Positions 40,914-53,408 of a stretch of DNA of 64,000 nucleotides are shown piece by piece. The notes below the pieces were generated by a model. That model did not search any database and was not told where the DNA came from. It saw only the letters and a program-made list of their open reading frames with translations. The position numbers were made by a program, and so were the translations under genes. The DNA is from Scortum barcoo (Eukaryota > Chordata > Actinopteri > Centrarchiformes > Terapontidae), in contig CM041553.1 in NCBI GenBank assembly GCA_023238725.1, positions 13,203,001 to 13,267,000 on the forward strand, written 5' to 3'. The number at the start of each line of letters is the position of its first letter. Position 1 is the first letter of the stretch.

Positions 40914-43900
40914 TTCTCCTTTAAGGCTGCTGAAATATCCAGTGTCAAACCTTTGGTGAATTTGTGGTCCTTGAACAGTAAATAGACTCCAAACATAAGG
41001 ACATCAAAAAAGACCTTCCCAAGGACACACATCTACAGGTAAAAAGGTAAAAAAAAAAAAAAGCTGTTTTGAATTTAAGTATTAAAATGAACTGTGTGTG
41101 AGACCTTAATGAGACAGAAAAAAAAACACACAAGGTCATCTTTCGTAAGAACAGAAATTCCATCCCTGTGGGGCAGAAAAGACAGAACTTTTTGTTTTAG
41201 CAAACTGCCCATCAAATAAGCATAATTACCATCAGAATTCATGCGGTGTTCGGAGACTCCTGAAGGCAAGCGGCCCCACTCAAATTAGCAGCTCTGATAA
41301 ATCACCATTAATTAGCTAATAAAAGCCAGCAGGTGGTTCGGAGCCCAAAGACATTCCCCGGTTGTCTGAATTATGTATATTACAGCAGTGCACTGATAAA
41401 GTAAATGAGTAGGGGGAACAACAGATAGGAGTTCAGGAGGGCCCTCGTGTAGGGATAATGCTCCAATCAAATCTCCTGCAATTCCACAATCCCACCCACA
41501 GGAATACAAGTGGCTCTGACCCCCACTCAAATCACATAAGGCGCAGGGCTATGGTGTGAGGCATATTTATACATGCATACAGAATACAAAGTTTGCCTTA
41601 GCCCACCCCTGAATGAAGAGCTTGTAAAGATGTTATACTTTCATTATAGAAACATAAGGCAATTATTTGGAGAAGGGAGGAGCGCGGACTGATTGAGGCA
41701 CAGTGACCTCTCTGCATTGAGCTGACAAGGGCAGCATCTATTCTTGATCATCTTCATCATCATACATATTTATCACACACATCACACAACGTGTTGTGGC
41801 TGCATTGCCTGAGATGATTACCCAAGAATGATAGTTCCATATTTATTTTAACCTGGATTTAATTTAATTGGCTACCTATGGTAAACATTCACTCAATACT
41901 GAGGCTGTAATGAATGAGATGAAAGAGAAAGTGATTAGTGCAGAAAGCTGTGAGCTGACACAAGCCTGACTATAAGTTTGGTTATCTAAACGGTTGATTA
42001 ATTTTTTGTAATTGGTTAATAAATTAATATATGACTTATATAATCTTTTGGAGCTAAGTTATCATGACTTATAACTAAGATATTGTTTTAATTTTTTGTC
42101 ATTATTACTGTTATCACTAATGGTGATGATGGCAGTACTGATAATATTACTGCTTTCCGTACACTGTTGAACCCCCATAACTTTGAACACATGATGTTTA
42201 AACATCCGTGCCAATCTGTTACAAAGGTGTCTAGGAATTTGTGTGACTTGAAATCCAAAGAAACTTTAAGACTCTATGTTACCCCTTTACTTTTCAACAT
42301 CATAGTTGATTTATAACATTAGACCAAACCACCAGTTTTTCTTTTAGGCTGAAAAGCCACAATGAAAATGAGTATTCTTCCAAAACTCAACTACCTCTTT
42401 GAACTTTTGCAGTATAACCCGTCCCTCGGCTGGCTCTACTCTCTCAGCTCTGCTCTGAGCTGTGGAAAGGCAGAAAAACCTCAAATCAAAACATCCACCC
42501 TCCAAAAGCCGAAGATGCTTGGTGGACTAAGTGCCCCAAACATGTCTAATGAATGCACATTAATCACAGTACATTTAAAAAACAGAAAAGAAAAAACAGT
42601 ATAGTTTGACACTGAACAAACAATAGCTGAAAAATCCAAGTATAAAATCTTCTATTCATCAAAGAAGCTATTACAGCACAAGTGGATCCTCCGTTTCAGA
42701 TCCTGTGTGTGTTATCAACAATAAACCTTTTATTTCACTCATGATCTGAACATGTAAAACGTATAACATTCATATTGATAGTCACAGTCCTCCATTATAT
42801 TAAAAACTGAACTAATTGATCCTCCAACAGACAAATAAACAGCAGACTTAAACATACCAGAGTTTCAACATCAACATCAATTGCCAAGGCATATAAAACA
42901 AAATATATCCATGACCTGCTGTCAGTTTATACAGTATACAGTTTTCAGTAGAGTTCATATCATGAGCCACAAAATATATTGCATGGCCTTCAGAAATAAC
43001 GGTACATGCCCATATTGTCCAAAACCGATGACTTACTCAACTTGTGAGCAAGCTACCAAAGGTTCTGAGCCTCTGCATCCATCTTACCCTTTAATTTGTC
43101 TTCTGGGTGATCAGACACCATTTATTTTAATAATAAAAGGACAGAAACCATTTGTCCATCAACCACTGGTTCAGTCTGCTGACTGAAAAACTGAACAACA
43201 TGAACGAATCTGAATGTTTTCAATATGTTATGAGCTCTTCGTGGGAATTTTTATACTTCGTTACTTTAGTCTGTTGTTTTGTACTTGTAGTGTTTTTGTA
43301 ATTTTGTGTTTGATGTTGTTTGTGTTGTCTTTGTCTTGGTTTTATTCTTGTGGAGTGTTGTTTAAAAAAGGGAGAAAAGTCATGCATATTAAAAAAGATA
43401 TATAGATATATGGAAATGGTTAATAAACATGTTTTCGACATTAAACATTAACCCTCTTGACATTAAAAGCACAATAATGTAGATAATGTCATATGACAGA
43501 TGTTTTAACCATTTACAGTCTTATTACTGTCTTTATATGCACATATTTAAGATTCATAACACATGCACTTGCGGCTTTAACTAAAGAATGAAAATAGGAC
43601 ATGACAGGCACCATTTACCATAGTTGAGTTAACCAACAGTTTACATAGTGGAGTTTTCTTGAACATAAATCCATCTCTTATTCATAGAGTAACTTATTGA
43701 CAGGCTAAAAAGCATCATTTCACTGCCCTCTCTGTTTGAAAGTTTCTAGTCTGTCTCACCTCTCATCACACTCAGTGTCACTGATCAGCGTTTGGGTGTG
43801 GTTAGATCTGTGCTTTCTTGGATCTGCAACCGGCAGTCATATACAATAGTGATGTCATGGAGTGCACTTCTGCATCACTGCTGCAAGGTGGAAAGATAAT

Positions 43901-46900
43901 CCACTGGAAGTCAACAAACCCAAACATTTTCAGGACGTGTTAAGTTACCCTTTAACGTCTCTCCTTCTCCTATAAACCCCTTTCCCCATTTTGGGGGGTC
44001 TTGTACATCCATGTTTGCTTGAAAGCAGTCGTCTTCTTCACTGCCTTCGCTTGCTCGTAGCTATACTTGTTTGTGGATTCCCTCCATCAGCTGTAGATCA
44101 GTTCGGAAGCATCAGTAAACATTGTGTATCACACTGGCTGCTTGTACGGAACAAACAAAACAGGCACCCATTCATGAAAACATTACTCTTTAGTGCTACA
44201 AGCGGTCAAAAACTCCACAGAGTATTATGTTTTAAATGAGTCACTATATCTGTGTACAAAAAGACTTGAAGATGTAAGTAGTCTTATAATTATATTTTGT
44301 AGAAAATGATCAGCATCATGGTAAATGTGTAGATTCACTAAGTGGGCTTTTATTATACAAAACAGGAGTCACAGCACTTACCTTTTGGAGTGGGTGTAGT
44401 TCAAGTACCTACTTCATAAAATCCCTGTGAAGCATCATTAGCCTGAGCAGGGGTTAATAGAGGTTAAATCAACATATAAAAGCTGCTTTGATAGCTGGTA
44501 AGCTGCTCGATCTTGGTTGATAACTGAGGATTTTCACGCCAATTTATCACAAAAATAACGTCTTACTGCAGTTTGATGGACTGTTGTTTTCGTAAAGTGG
44601 CATATTTTGCATATTTTAATCCCTCTAACTCGGCTGAGTTCTGCCACAACCAAGTTTCCCTGTCAGCAAACACACTCAGAAATCTAGTTTGCTTCTTTCC
44701 TCCTTGGGTAAATGAGCTCTTTTCTCTGGGTTAGATGTCCTGAGGCAGCCACTTGGCAGAGGGTGAAAGAAATGGCAAAAAGGCATCCACACAAGTGGGA
44801 CATGGGAGCAGATGGGACACTGATTGCAGTGTTGTTTACAGCTGTTGAGGTCCTTCCACACTGCTATATAGAGGTCAGAAACTGTGTCTGTCTGCCACAT
44901 TTCACAGCATCGCCACTGAGATACACAGGCATCTCTCCGGCAGCTGTCAATATTAGCAGTTTTAAAGAACCCCCCGATAGAATACATTTTGGGGCGTTTC
45001 AGAAAGAGGGTTATCTTTTGGGGGGCAGGGGTAATTCTTATTCTTTTCCTCAATATCACATTTATGATTTTCATCAAAATGTTCTCACAGAAAAGTGCAT
45101 ACAGCGTGCTCTCACTTTCGGTGCTCTCGGAAAGTGAGGGGGAAATAAAAAGGACAGCAGAGAGTGAGCAAGAGAGAGTAACTGCAAGGAAAGCCATCCA
45201 ACACAAAGGTCTTTGACGATCGTTAACATTTCTTTATGTTCGCATTGAATCACTTTATATGGTTTTACCAGGGACGTTGACCATCCAGGATCGCTCCATC
45301 AGGGTTCTGACTATAGTCTGTATCTCAAGCAATAATAGCCCAGAGCGGCAGGTGAAATATATCCACAGTAATCAACCTTTTGCAAAGGCACCTCAGAAGC
45401 ACACATTTCAACAGCACAGTGTAATCTAATATAGTGGGTGGCATCAACTTGCCTTGCTGAGACATTACTTCCAAGAAAGTATTTGCATGGCAAGATCATG
45501 TAAGTTTTGTCATGGGCGATAAAAATGCTATATGCCTCTCATTTCATTACAGTAGTTGATGCACTGCCTGCAATCTGGACTTGATGATCAAGCAGAAATA
45601 TGTTGAGCTGCTTTTCCGAGAGATATTTTGGTGCATTGTCACTTTCGACATTTTATTTATGTGTACTAATTTCAGTAAAATGAAGAGATACATAAATCTG
45701 TGAATAAAACTCTTTCTGTCCATACTTGAGAATGTCTGGCTGAAATTTGTCGGATGGATCGTTTCCAGCATGATTGGCAACTAACAATCTGTACCCCGAA
45801 TAAAGACATTAAAGGCTGCCTTCAAGTGCTGTCAGAAATAGTGTAATTATGTTTTTAGGACAGACAAATGATCCAGCAAAGTCATAAGATTAGAGATTTT
45901 CTGTAAGACCTGAGTGGGTGAAATACTGAGTGACTGTAAGTAGACAGGGTTGTTCGTGTTCGTGTTTCTGCTTCTTTATCCCATGTTTTTGGTAGTATTC
46001 ACTTTTTGTTTAAGTATTTGGTGTATTTTTTCTTCAGAAAGATAATCAGCCAATAGGTAGATGAATCATTTGTCTACATAAAAAAACATTGTCAGAAACA
46101 TACAATTGTGCTATTTTTTTAATTATTGTGAACCCATAGCATCAAGTTGGGTAATATAAAACCATAGTTTCATAGTTAGACATCATTTCACACTTTCTAA
46201 ACATCAAGAAGGATGAACATTGTAAAATGTATTTACAACTTTAAACCTATGAACCTATGATGAAATCTGAATGAGCTCTGTTAAGACCACTGCAGTGTAC
46301 AAGTAGAGAAAAGAGCAGAGTAAATAGGAATTACGACCATCTGTTATTAACAAAAGTGTATTATAAATCTGTAACACTGATATCGGACGCTAGACTACGT
46401 CCATGTACAGCATCTCTGCATAATGTGCTGAGCGTAGTGTAGTGATTTGTGGCGCACACAAACTGAGGAACATAAAAGAGAAATGAACAGACATAAAGCA
46501 CCATATGTGGGGAAGCTCAAGAAACTTACAGAGGGTCTCATTAACAAGGCGAGAGCCAAAGTTTAAAAAAAAAAAAAAAAATTAATGTGGTACAGAGTGT
46601 ATGTGATTTTTGTCCTCTGTAGTCTCAGTTTCGGTGCTATAAAACAATGTAAAGTTCGCACCAAAGGCAGAGAACACCTGGATGAATCGTGGCCACTCGA
46701 TATAAACCTTTTTATTCTCTAACATCCAAAAATATTGTGCATGTGTGAGCTCACTTTTTTCTACATTTTATTAACATGACAACAAAAGAAAATAGCAGAA
46801 ATGCAGCTGTGAAATTCATGATTTAAGTTAAATAAATAAATAAATAACGATTCATTTGCGTGTTCAATGCTCTCGCTGCGTTGCCAACCTGATCCTCGTG

Positions 46901-47524
46901 GCTGGGACTCGCTGGAATTCCCCTTGAAGCCCCGTATAAAGAAGGATTTATTTCATCACTAAAAGTTGACTAATTTATTAATGTCTCATGTTGTTAAATA
47001 TGATGGCATTCTAGTAGTTAATGTATTTTTAATAATGCAAATATTTTAATTAGCCCAACCCTCTCTTCATGCATGTAATCTCCAGTGTATAGTGTTTAGT
47101 GTTGATGTTTGCAGGGCTCTGCCTCCATATACTCATTGCACATCATGATACTGATAAGATTTGTCTTATTTTGCACATGTCTTATTTTTCAAACAGTTTT
47201 TTTTTTCCTCTGTACAAATATATATAAATAAATAAACAAACTACTCATGAAAGCCTCAGATTGTGCCGGAAAGAAATTGGGTATTGATTTAACAAAAAGC
47301 TACAGAAGCTTCAAGAATGTTAGTCCCTGACCTCAATGGATTATCAATGAGGGCCATCAACAAGGCAGACGGTTAACACTGTTTCTATGAGAGACTGATG
47401 ACTGGACACACTGCTTAGCAACAGCATATTGTTGTGATACGATATGCTGTATAATGTGCATATATTACATAATTCTTCAGATAGATTTAATCCCTTCATA
47501 CAGGAGATCTGTGTTTGGGGTTTG

Positions 47525-47527
<3 letters not shown>

Positions 47528-47561
<34 letters not shown>

Positions 47562-47580
47562 GTGCATGCGTGTGTGTGTG
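47528..47580. repeat. (TG)n microsatellite
   Basis: GT run with a few GC interruptions near 47556-47570. Confidence 0.95.
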
Positions 47581-49270
47581 TCCTTATTGGTGCTTTGAGA
47601 TGCATAGCCATTGAGGCCATAATTTAGTCCATTATGTCTTCTGGTTTGCAGTCGTAGCCCCAGGCCTCTGGCACTGAACGTTGTGTCATTTGCTACCAAC
47701 TGGGTTTTTGATGAGAGTGTGTGACCTAGACGCCTCATCCCTCACCACTGTCTCATTCCCTTTATTTACATCTGTCTTTAGCATTCTAATTACTCTCTTT
47801 ATTGCTTTAGCCTGGAGGAATCTGTTATACTGGAGGAAAAAAAAAGACTAAGGACACTGGAGTTTTAACCAATAATAAAGCAGCATAACTCCCATTACCC
47901 ATAGGCAAAGATTGGGCCTGTGAGGGTCCCCTGTTATAGGCTGTTGGCAAGACAACGATGGTAGGATTTCGCAGTACAGGGTTTATATGCAGGGGTCCAT
48001 TTGCCTGGATATCTGATGTGTGCATATGGAAACTGTTTGTTTTCACTTCAGTGTCCTACATGGTCAAAGGACTTTTATAGATGTTTCTGGTGTGATGATT
48101 GTAAGCAAATACTTAATTAGACAGTTTTTCCTATATTTATTTACTGTTTGTAATTTGAAACATTTTCCCACACTAAAACTGCTTTTTTTTTTTGCACTAG
48201 TCCAGTCATATGTGAAACAAGCAAGATGCACATACAGTGTGGTCTTTTCTTTTTTCTTTATCTTTTTCTTTTTCTTTTTTTTTTTTTTTTTGGACAATGT
48301 AAATGCAAAAAAACTTTTAAATGTTCTGTCCCTTCCCACAGAATTTTATGAAATAGCATCAAGAGCAGGCACTGCAGTCTTTAATGAGCTCTCAACTTTA
48401 AAGACTTGAAGGATATTAACAAGCTGCTTGACAAATGGTGCTTAGAAGCACATTAAAGACGCAGCTAATGGTGCACATAATGACGGCTAATTTTCGATCA
48501 GATATAAATTAGAGCCCCCAACAGTTATTTGCCTTAAGGACTTTATGTAAATGATTCTGTTCTGTATAAACTGAAAACTGAGAGAGTGAGTGAGTGAGAG
48601 AGGGAGGAAAAGAGGACGAGAGAGAGACTAGCACTCCTTGTGGGTATGATTAATAGATCTGCAACAGAGCACGGCTGTCAAAGCCCAATGAACACACATC
48701 CACCAGACAGCTCTACTACCTTCTCATTAAGGCCCAATCTCTACGAGGTCTACAACTTACTCATTCGGAACACCAAAACAGCCTCAACGCCCGACGGTTG
48801 CAAGCAGGAAGATCAGGTGAAAGGGAAACGCAAGGACGAGACCTGGCTGTTCATAAACGTGTACACTCACCCCATGTTGTTAAATATTTGATCGCTGAGG
48901 GCACTTTGATGCCATCAATTTACACATTAAGTGAAATATGTAGCTTGGGTACGCACGGGCCAACTGAATGAAATGATGAACAAGTTTAGTTAATGGATTT
49001 TATGTGTTCATACACGTTTTCTGGAATCCACAGATTAACATCTGCCATTCTGATGTCTAAGATCAAAGGTATTCTTTCTACAAGCAACAACACAGATCCA
49101 CTGATTTGATCCACATTGTGCATAAATACATGTTATTTGCATTCAGACTGAATATCTTACCTAAATTACTAAATATGTTATAATGCTGTAAACACAATGA
49201 TGATTTTCCTTTTTTAATGTAAAATCTGTAACAGAAATATTTTGGCACACAGCATGGTTTCCACACATTC

Positions 49271-49300
49271 AAATAATAATAATAATAATAATAATAATAA
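49271..49300. repeat. (AAT)n microsatellite
   Basis: About nine or ten AAT units. Confidence 0.97.
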
Positions 49301-50616
49301 AGTATATAACTCTTCAGTTTGTTATTTAAAGTTATGGAGCAGTATCTACACTGCTTTTGTAATTTGCAGAGGGTGAAAATAACCAAAACCATTTTAAATC
49401 TGTATTGTATATCACTCAGAAGATCCCTAAGATGATCACTAGACCAGATCGGTGTTTCCTGTTTACATACAAGATTTAAAAAGCATCATTGCATCTACTG
49501 GTGCTAAACAAATACGGAAGTTTGATAGTAAAAAGAAATGGGAATCACATGATTTAATGTGTCAGGTTATTTAGTTTAATTTTATTTTCTGGGTTCGGTT
49601 ATCAATATGCAAATCACTGTAAAACTGATCATCTTACACTTTCTGAATAATTAAATGCAGGTACTGTTTTTAAAGAGCTCTGTCAATTTAGCTACAGTGA
49701 GCACAGAAAGAGCAGAAAGTTTAAGAAAAAAAGATGAAAAGATCAATTATGCAAACATGTTGGTCACTTTTATGAACTCCAATGACCTTCTTGTTCATTC
49801 ATCTGAAAAGTCTGGAGATGTCGTCTTTATTTTCACGGGCAGTCATTTTATCCTTGAAGGGCATTTCCTCCTCTTGCCTACATGCACACTAATGTTACTG
49901 TGCAATGAGCTGGGTTTTATTTATTTATTTTTTAAGCTGAGCACCTCACTCTCCCCTAGCTGTAAGAAAAAGTATTGCAAAAGGTTAATGATGTATTGAA
50001 AATGTACAGAAATAATGTAAATTTCAAATCAGCCTTCATTCACAGCACAATGGTTCCTGCTCATAATTGGATGACTTCTCTGGACTTGGACTTGAATTAT
50101 TTACTATTATCTATATTGATAAACCCCACTGGCATTCACATCGCAAAATTTACTGAACACACATAATCTGTCCTTGATAAATTCTAAAACACGCTCGCTA
50201 TGCTGGAGATAGTTGTATTTCAACAGTCTAGCCGGGCTGCAGACAGTATTCCCCCTCAAGCAAAAGCATTTGAATATTCATTTCGATTCCTGTTGAAAAA
50301 TAAAATCCATAAAAATCACAGAATGGCATCGAATGCGCATGGCCAACCAAGAACAATTGAAAAAGAAAACACAATCGTAATGCTGGGTCTTAAAGTAAAA
50401 AAACTTTATGATCCTATTAATAACAAAGATATAAAAGAAATGAAGAAGCTTCGGGGAAAAGGTAGACACTTGGTTATCCATCCAAATCATTATTTTGGTG
50501 GCAGCCACATGTCAGGGGTGAATGTGGCCTCTCAGCACCCACCCTCTAATCACGCCCCTGAGCTATTTTACTTATGAAGGCTGTGAACGTTTCCAGTGGC
50601 ATTAAATTAAGAGAGA

Positions 50617-50630
50617 CCCCCCCCCCCCCC
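50617..50630. repeat. Poly-C run
   Basis: Fourteen consecutive C bases, an unusual homopolymer for this AT-rich sequence and a place where assembly length errors are likely. Confidence 0.9.
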
Positions 50631-51162
50631 TTTCTTTTAGCAAATCCCGTTTTTTCCCCTCTTTTCAAATGACAATTTCAAAATTTCAGTCAATCATAAT
50701 CCATAGGTAGGCCTGTGTTAAAATCTGATTTGATTTATTTCTTGCATTGAAAAAAAAAACGCAATGTTATATTTAAGATCAAAAAAAAAAAAATCAAGCA
50801 ATGACTTTGAATCCATTCACTCTCATACATTTTTAATAAGGGACGAATTCTTGTCTACGCATGTCTGGACAGCCTCCAACGTTGGCAGCACATCTCCATT
50901 GCTTCCGCTACATTTCAAAGTAAAGGTTAAAACGCGCAGGCCTTTTTTCTCAGTCTTGTTTTTTTCTGTTTTCTTACTTAAACGCACAAACCAATTCAAT
51001 TTCTGCCAAATATGCTCAGTACCCAATATATATATTTTATTCCCACATGGTGGAAAGAAACATTTCGCCTGGTTAACCCCGACTTAACTGAATTCATTTT
51101 CAATCTCTCTATTTATGTCACGTCTGTAAATCCAAACTTTTATTTTCCTCAAGTTCAAACTT

Positions 51163-51197
51163 TGACGTTAGCACGTGTGACGGGCTGACCACGTGGT
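51163..51197. promoter_or_regulatory. Paired CACGTG E-boxes with adjacent CRE half-site
   Basis: TGACGT at 51163-51168 is followed by CACGTG at 51172-51177 and by the palindrome ACCACGTGGT at 51188-51197 (CACGTG at 51190-51195). Such sites bind bHLH-zipper and bHLH-PAS factors in general; use here is inferred. Confidence 0.35.
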
Positions 51198-51559
51198 TAA
51201 CTTAACAGTCGGCTTTAGAAAGCGATGAACTTCACTTGTAATTCACTGATGAAATGGATTTGGACAAGAAGTGTGCACACACCCCTGACATCAACCTTTC
51301 TGTTTATGCGCGCGTGCGTGGCCTGATCGGGGTGCGCGTGCGATCGTTTGAGAGAGAGAAGGAGAGAGAGGGAGAGAGATGTTTCATTGGCAGACCCAGC
51401 GTGCCCCCCCTCCCCTTCTTCGCATGCCATCCTGGATCCAAAAAGTATCCCACCAACATCCTCCTCGCGCGCTCCATCGATTACTTTCTGGAAAACACTT
51501 AACAAACTAATGACTATTGATGGCTGATTAATATTGCATCAACAACAACTGATTGGCGA

Positions 51560-51770
51560 CAGTATCAAATGGCGATCGCCGCTCGAGCGCCCGCCGCAGC
51601 CACCCCGAGCGTCGCGCGCGCGGCGTGTGTTTTGCGGCGGTGTTGGGGGCGCGCGCGGGAGAGCCCAACAGATGATAAATAAAGGCTTTTTTTGTGCTGC
51701 GCGCTCAGCTCACGGCCCGCACTTCGTCTAATTCGAGAGCAGTCGCGTCTTTTGAAGGCAGACACTTGGC
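51560..51770. promoter_or_regulatory. CpG-dense islet downstream of pou4f2
   Basis: A short, strongly CpG-rich segment in AT-rich surroundings, including GGCGATCGCC (51571-51580), GCTCGAGC (51581-51588) and runs of alternating CG near 51613-51622 and 51650-51657. It lies about 4.2 kb beyond the pou4f2 stop and cannot be its own promoter. It may be the start of an unannotated transcript or an unmethylated regulatory island. Short frames here do not look like a known protein. Confidence 0.4.
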
Positions 51771-52185
51771 GTAAATGTACAGTTAAAATATTCTACTCTC
51801 GGGTCCCCAGGCGGGGCTCCGACAGTCCCTGGCCTCATTAAAATTTCATCAGTATCCCTGTGAAAGAGAGAGAAAGGGAGAGAGAGGAGGAGGGTGGTGG
51901 TGGTGGGGGGGGTTGATGTTCAGGGAAGGAGAAAAATAAAACAGAGGGCGTAATTATAACAAAAGGAAACAGCGCTGCCCTTTTCGTTTTGTCGAAAGCT
52001 CCCACAGTGTCGCTCGGCGCGCGCCTCTCGACGTGTATGTGGGGGCAGATGTGGGCAGATGTGTCTGTGGCTTTAAGGTAAACTGTTGGCTTCGCGTATT
52101 TATTATTATTATAAAAGAAAAAAAACACCTTCGATTTTTTTTTTCATTGTGCTGCCGAGGCCTGTTTGCTCTCTCTCTATATATA

Positions 52186-52187
<2 letters not shown>

Positions 52188-52219
<32 letters not shown>
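52188..52219. repeat. (GT)n microsatellite
   Basis: Sixteen GT units preceded by CTCTCTCTATATATATA. Confidence 0.97.
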
Positions 52220-52221
<2 letters not shown>

Positions 52222-52305
52222 AGTGCTCGAGCCACATTGATTCGCTATCAAAGAATCCAGATCGATTTTCTCCCAATATGTGAAAGTGAAAGGAGCAGCA
52301 GCAGC

Positions 52306-52318
52306 CTGTCTGTCTGTC

Positions 52319-52352
<34 letters not shown>
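52306..52352. repeat. Compound (CTGT)n-(TG)n microsatellite
   Basis: About four CTGT units followed by about fifteen TG units, only some 85 bp from the (GT)n tract at 52188-52219. Confidence 0.97.
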
Positions 52353-52355
<3 letters not shown>

Positions 52356-52439
52356 AGCTCCGGCTTGTCGAGCAGCGCGCGAGCCTCGCTGCATAAAGTT
52401 AATTTCAATTCCCGATGAGACACTCACTCCGCAGCCCTC

Positions 52440-52870
52440 CCTGACCAGCGGTAATTAACAGGGATGGCTAATGACTACTTAACTCGCTCTTCATAATTAT
52501 CTGCTTTTCATAATTCGATGTGTAATTTAATAATTCGCTCTTATTAACGTATTAAGTGAATGGCTCATTTAGGGGAAATTAGAAGCACTCACCAGGAGCA
52601 TCTTTTAATTGATGAACCATCACGGCTGTCTCATTAATATAAGGGTCGTTTTGATACTCTTAATTTGTCACGGGGGTGGCGGCTGGACATGTTTGGTTTA
52701 TGGATCAGTGTTACGGAGGCTTTCAGGTCGGGGACATTTTTATTAAAGGCTCCTGTTGGATAAATACTGAGGGGAGGGCACGAGCGCCACGTTTAATCGA
52801 TTAAAATATTTAAGAATTTTTAAGGGGAAAAGAAATCCAAATATTTAATGGAGACTAAATTCACTGCCTC
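52440..52870. promoter_or_regulatory. Candidate conserved enhancer-like block downstream of pou4f2
   Basis: A non-repetitive stretch 3.1-3.5 kb beyond the pou4f2 stop, crowded with TAAT/ATTA cores (for example 52451-52459 GTAATTAAC, 52490-52500, 52515-52560, 52605-52640) and ending with the 14-bp palindrome TTTAATCGATTAAA at 52792-52805. No coding potential is seen. Regulatory function is inferred from composition and position only. Confidence 0.4.
52792..52805. promoter_or_regulatory. 14-bp palindrome with paired homeodomain / ONECUT-type core
   Basis: TTTAATCGATTAAA is a perfect dyad. It contains TAAT-CG-ATTA (paired-class P2 spacing) and ATCGATT, the ONECUT core. ONECUT factors are known in retinal neuron development, which suits a pou4f2 element; occupancy is unknown. 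Confidence 0.35.
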
Positions 52871-53182
52871 GCCATGTGACACTTGTGTGACACAACCAAA
52901 TATTTTTATGGTTATAAAAATATAAAAACACTTTTAAAAAAATAAAATGTCCTATATTATTATTATTATTATGTATATTTTTTTTGTGGTGCAAAATCAT
53001 CTTTCATCCTCCTGCTGGAATACTATAATCCTGGCGAAATTATGCCTTTAAACAATCCCATGCAAATGTATTCCAGGTGCTGTAAATAATCAGTGTAAGG
53101 GTGGAGGACAGCTTTCAGAAATGCTAATGCTCAGGTATCTGTCCATGGTGCTGAAACGCTTGCTCAGCTCTCCTCCAGCCAG

Positions 53183-53209
53183 CCAGAGGAGCCAGAGGAG
53201 CCAGAGGAG
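53183..53209. repeat. Three tandem copies of CCAGAGGAG
   Basis: Perfect 9-bp unit repeated three times (53183, 53192, 53201), flanked by CCAGCCAG on the left. Confidence 0.95.
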
Positions 53210-53381
53210 CCCACAAACAGCAGCTCCGCCGTGGACGTGACGTTCACAACGCTCCCCTCTCCATTTCTCTCTTTCTTTCCTTCAGCCCTCCTCACATCTA
53301 ACATAACTCCGAACCTAAAGCTTTTTTTTTTTCCTTTTTTCTTTAAAGCCTGCGCGCGTTGAGCGAAGCGTGTTTTTAGCC

Positions 53382-53408
53382 TGTGTGTGTGTGTGTGTGT
53401 GTGTGTGT
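53382..53408. repeat. (TG)n microsatellite
   Basis: About thirteen TG units. Confidence 0.97.

Larger units (their letters stand above)
39840..51100. other. Gene desert downstream of pou4f2
   Basis: No coding gene seen. It holds AT-rich simple repeats at 40.2 and 40.9 kb, GT and AAT microsatellites at 47.5 and 49.3 kb, poly-T around 48280 and poly-C at 50617. A segment at 44.68-45.2 kb is open on both strands for over 140 codons but matches nothing I know. Several octamer sites fall between 45.5 and 49.6 kb. Confidence 0.65.

Noticed and set aside
50200..50577. 125-codon plus-strand frame rich in Lys
   Set aside because: No family resemblance or start/splice support; AT-rich sequence yields Lys/Asn-rich frames by chance.
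51954..52458. Frames with Thr-His or Cys-Val repeats
   Set aside because: Direct translations of the GT/CA microsatellites at 52188-52219 and 52306-52352.
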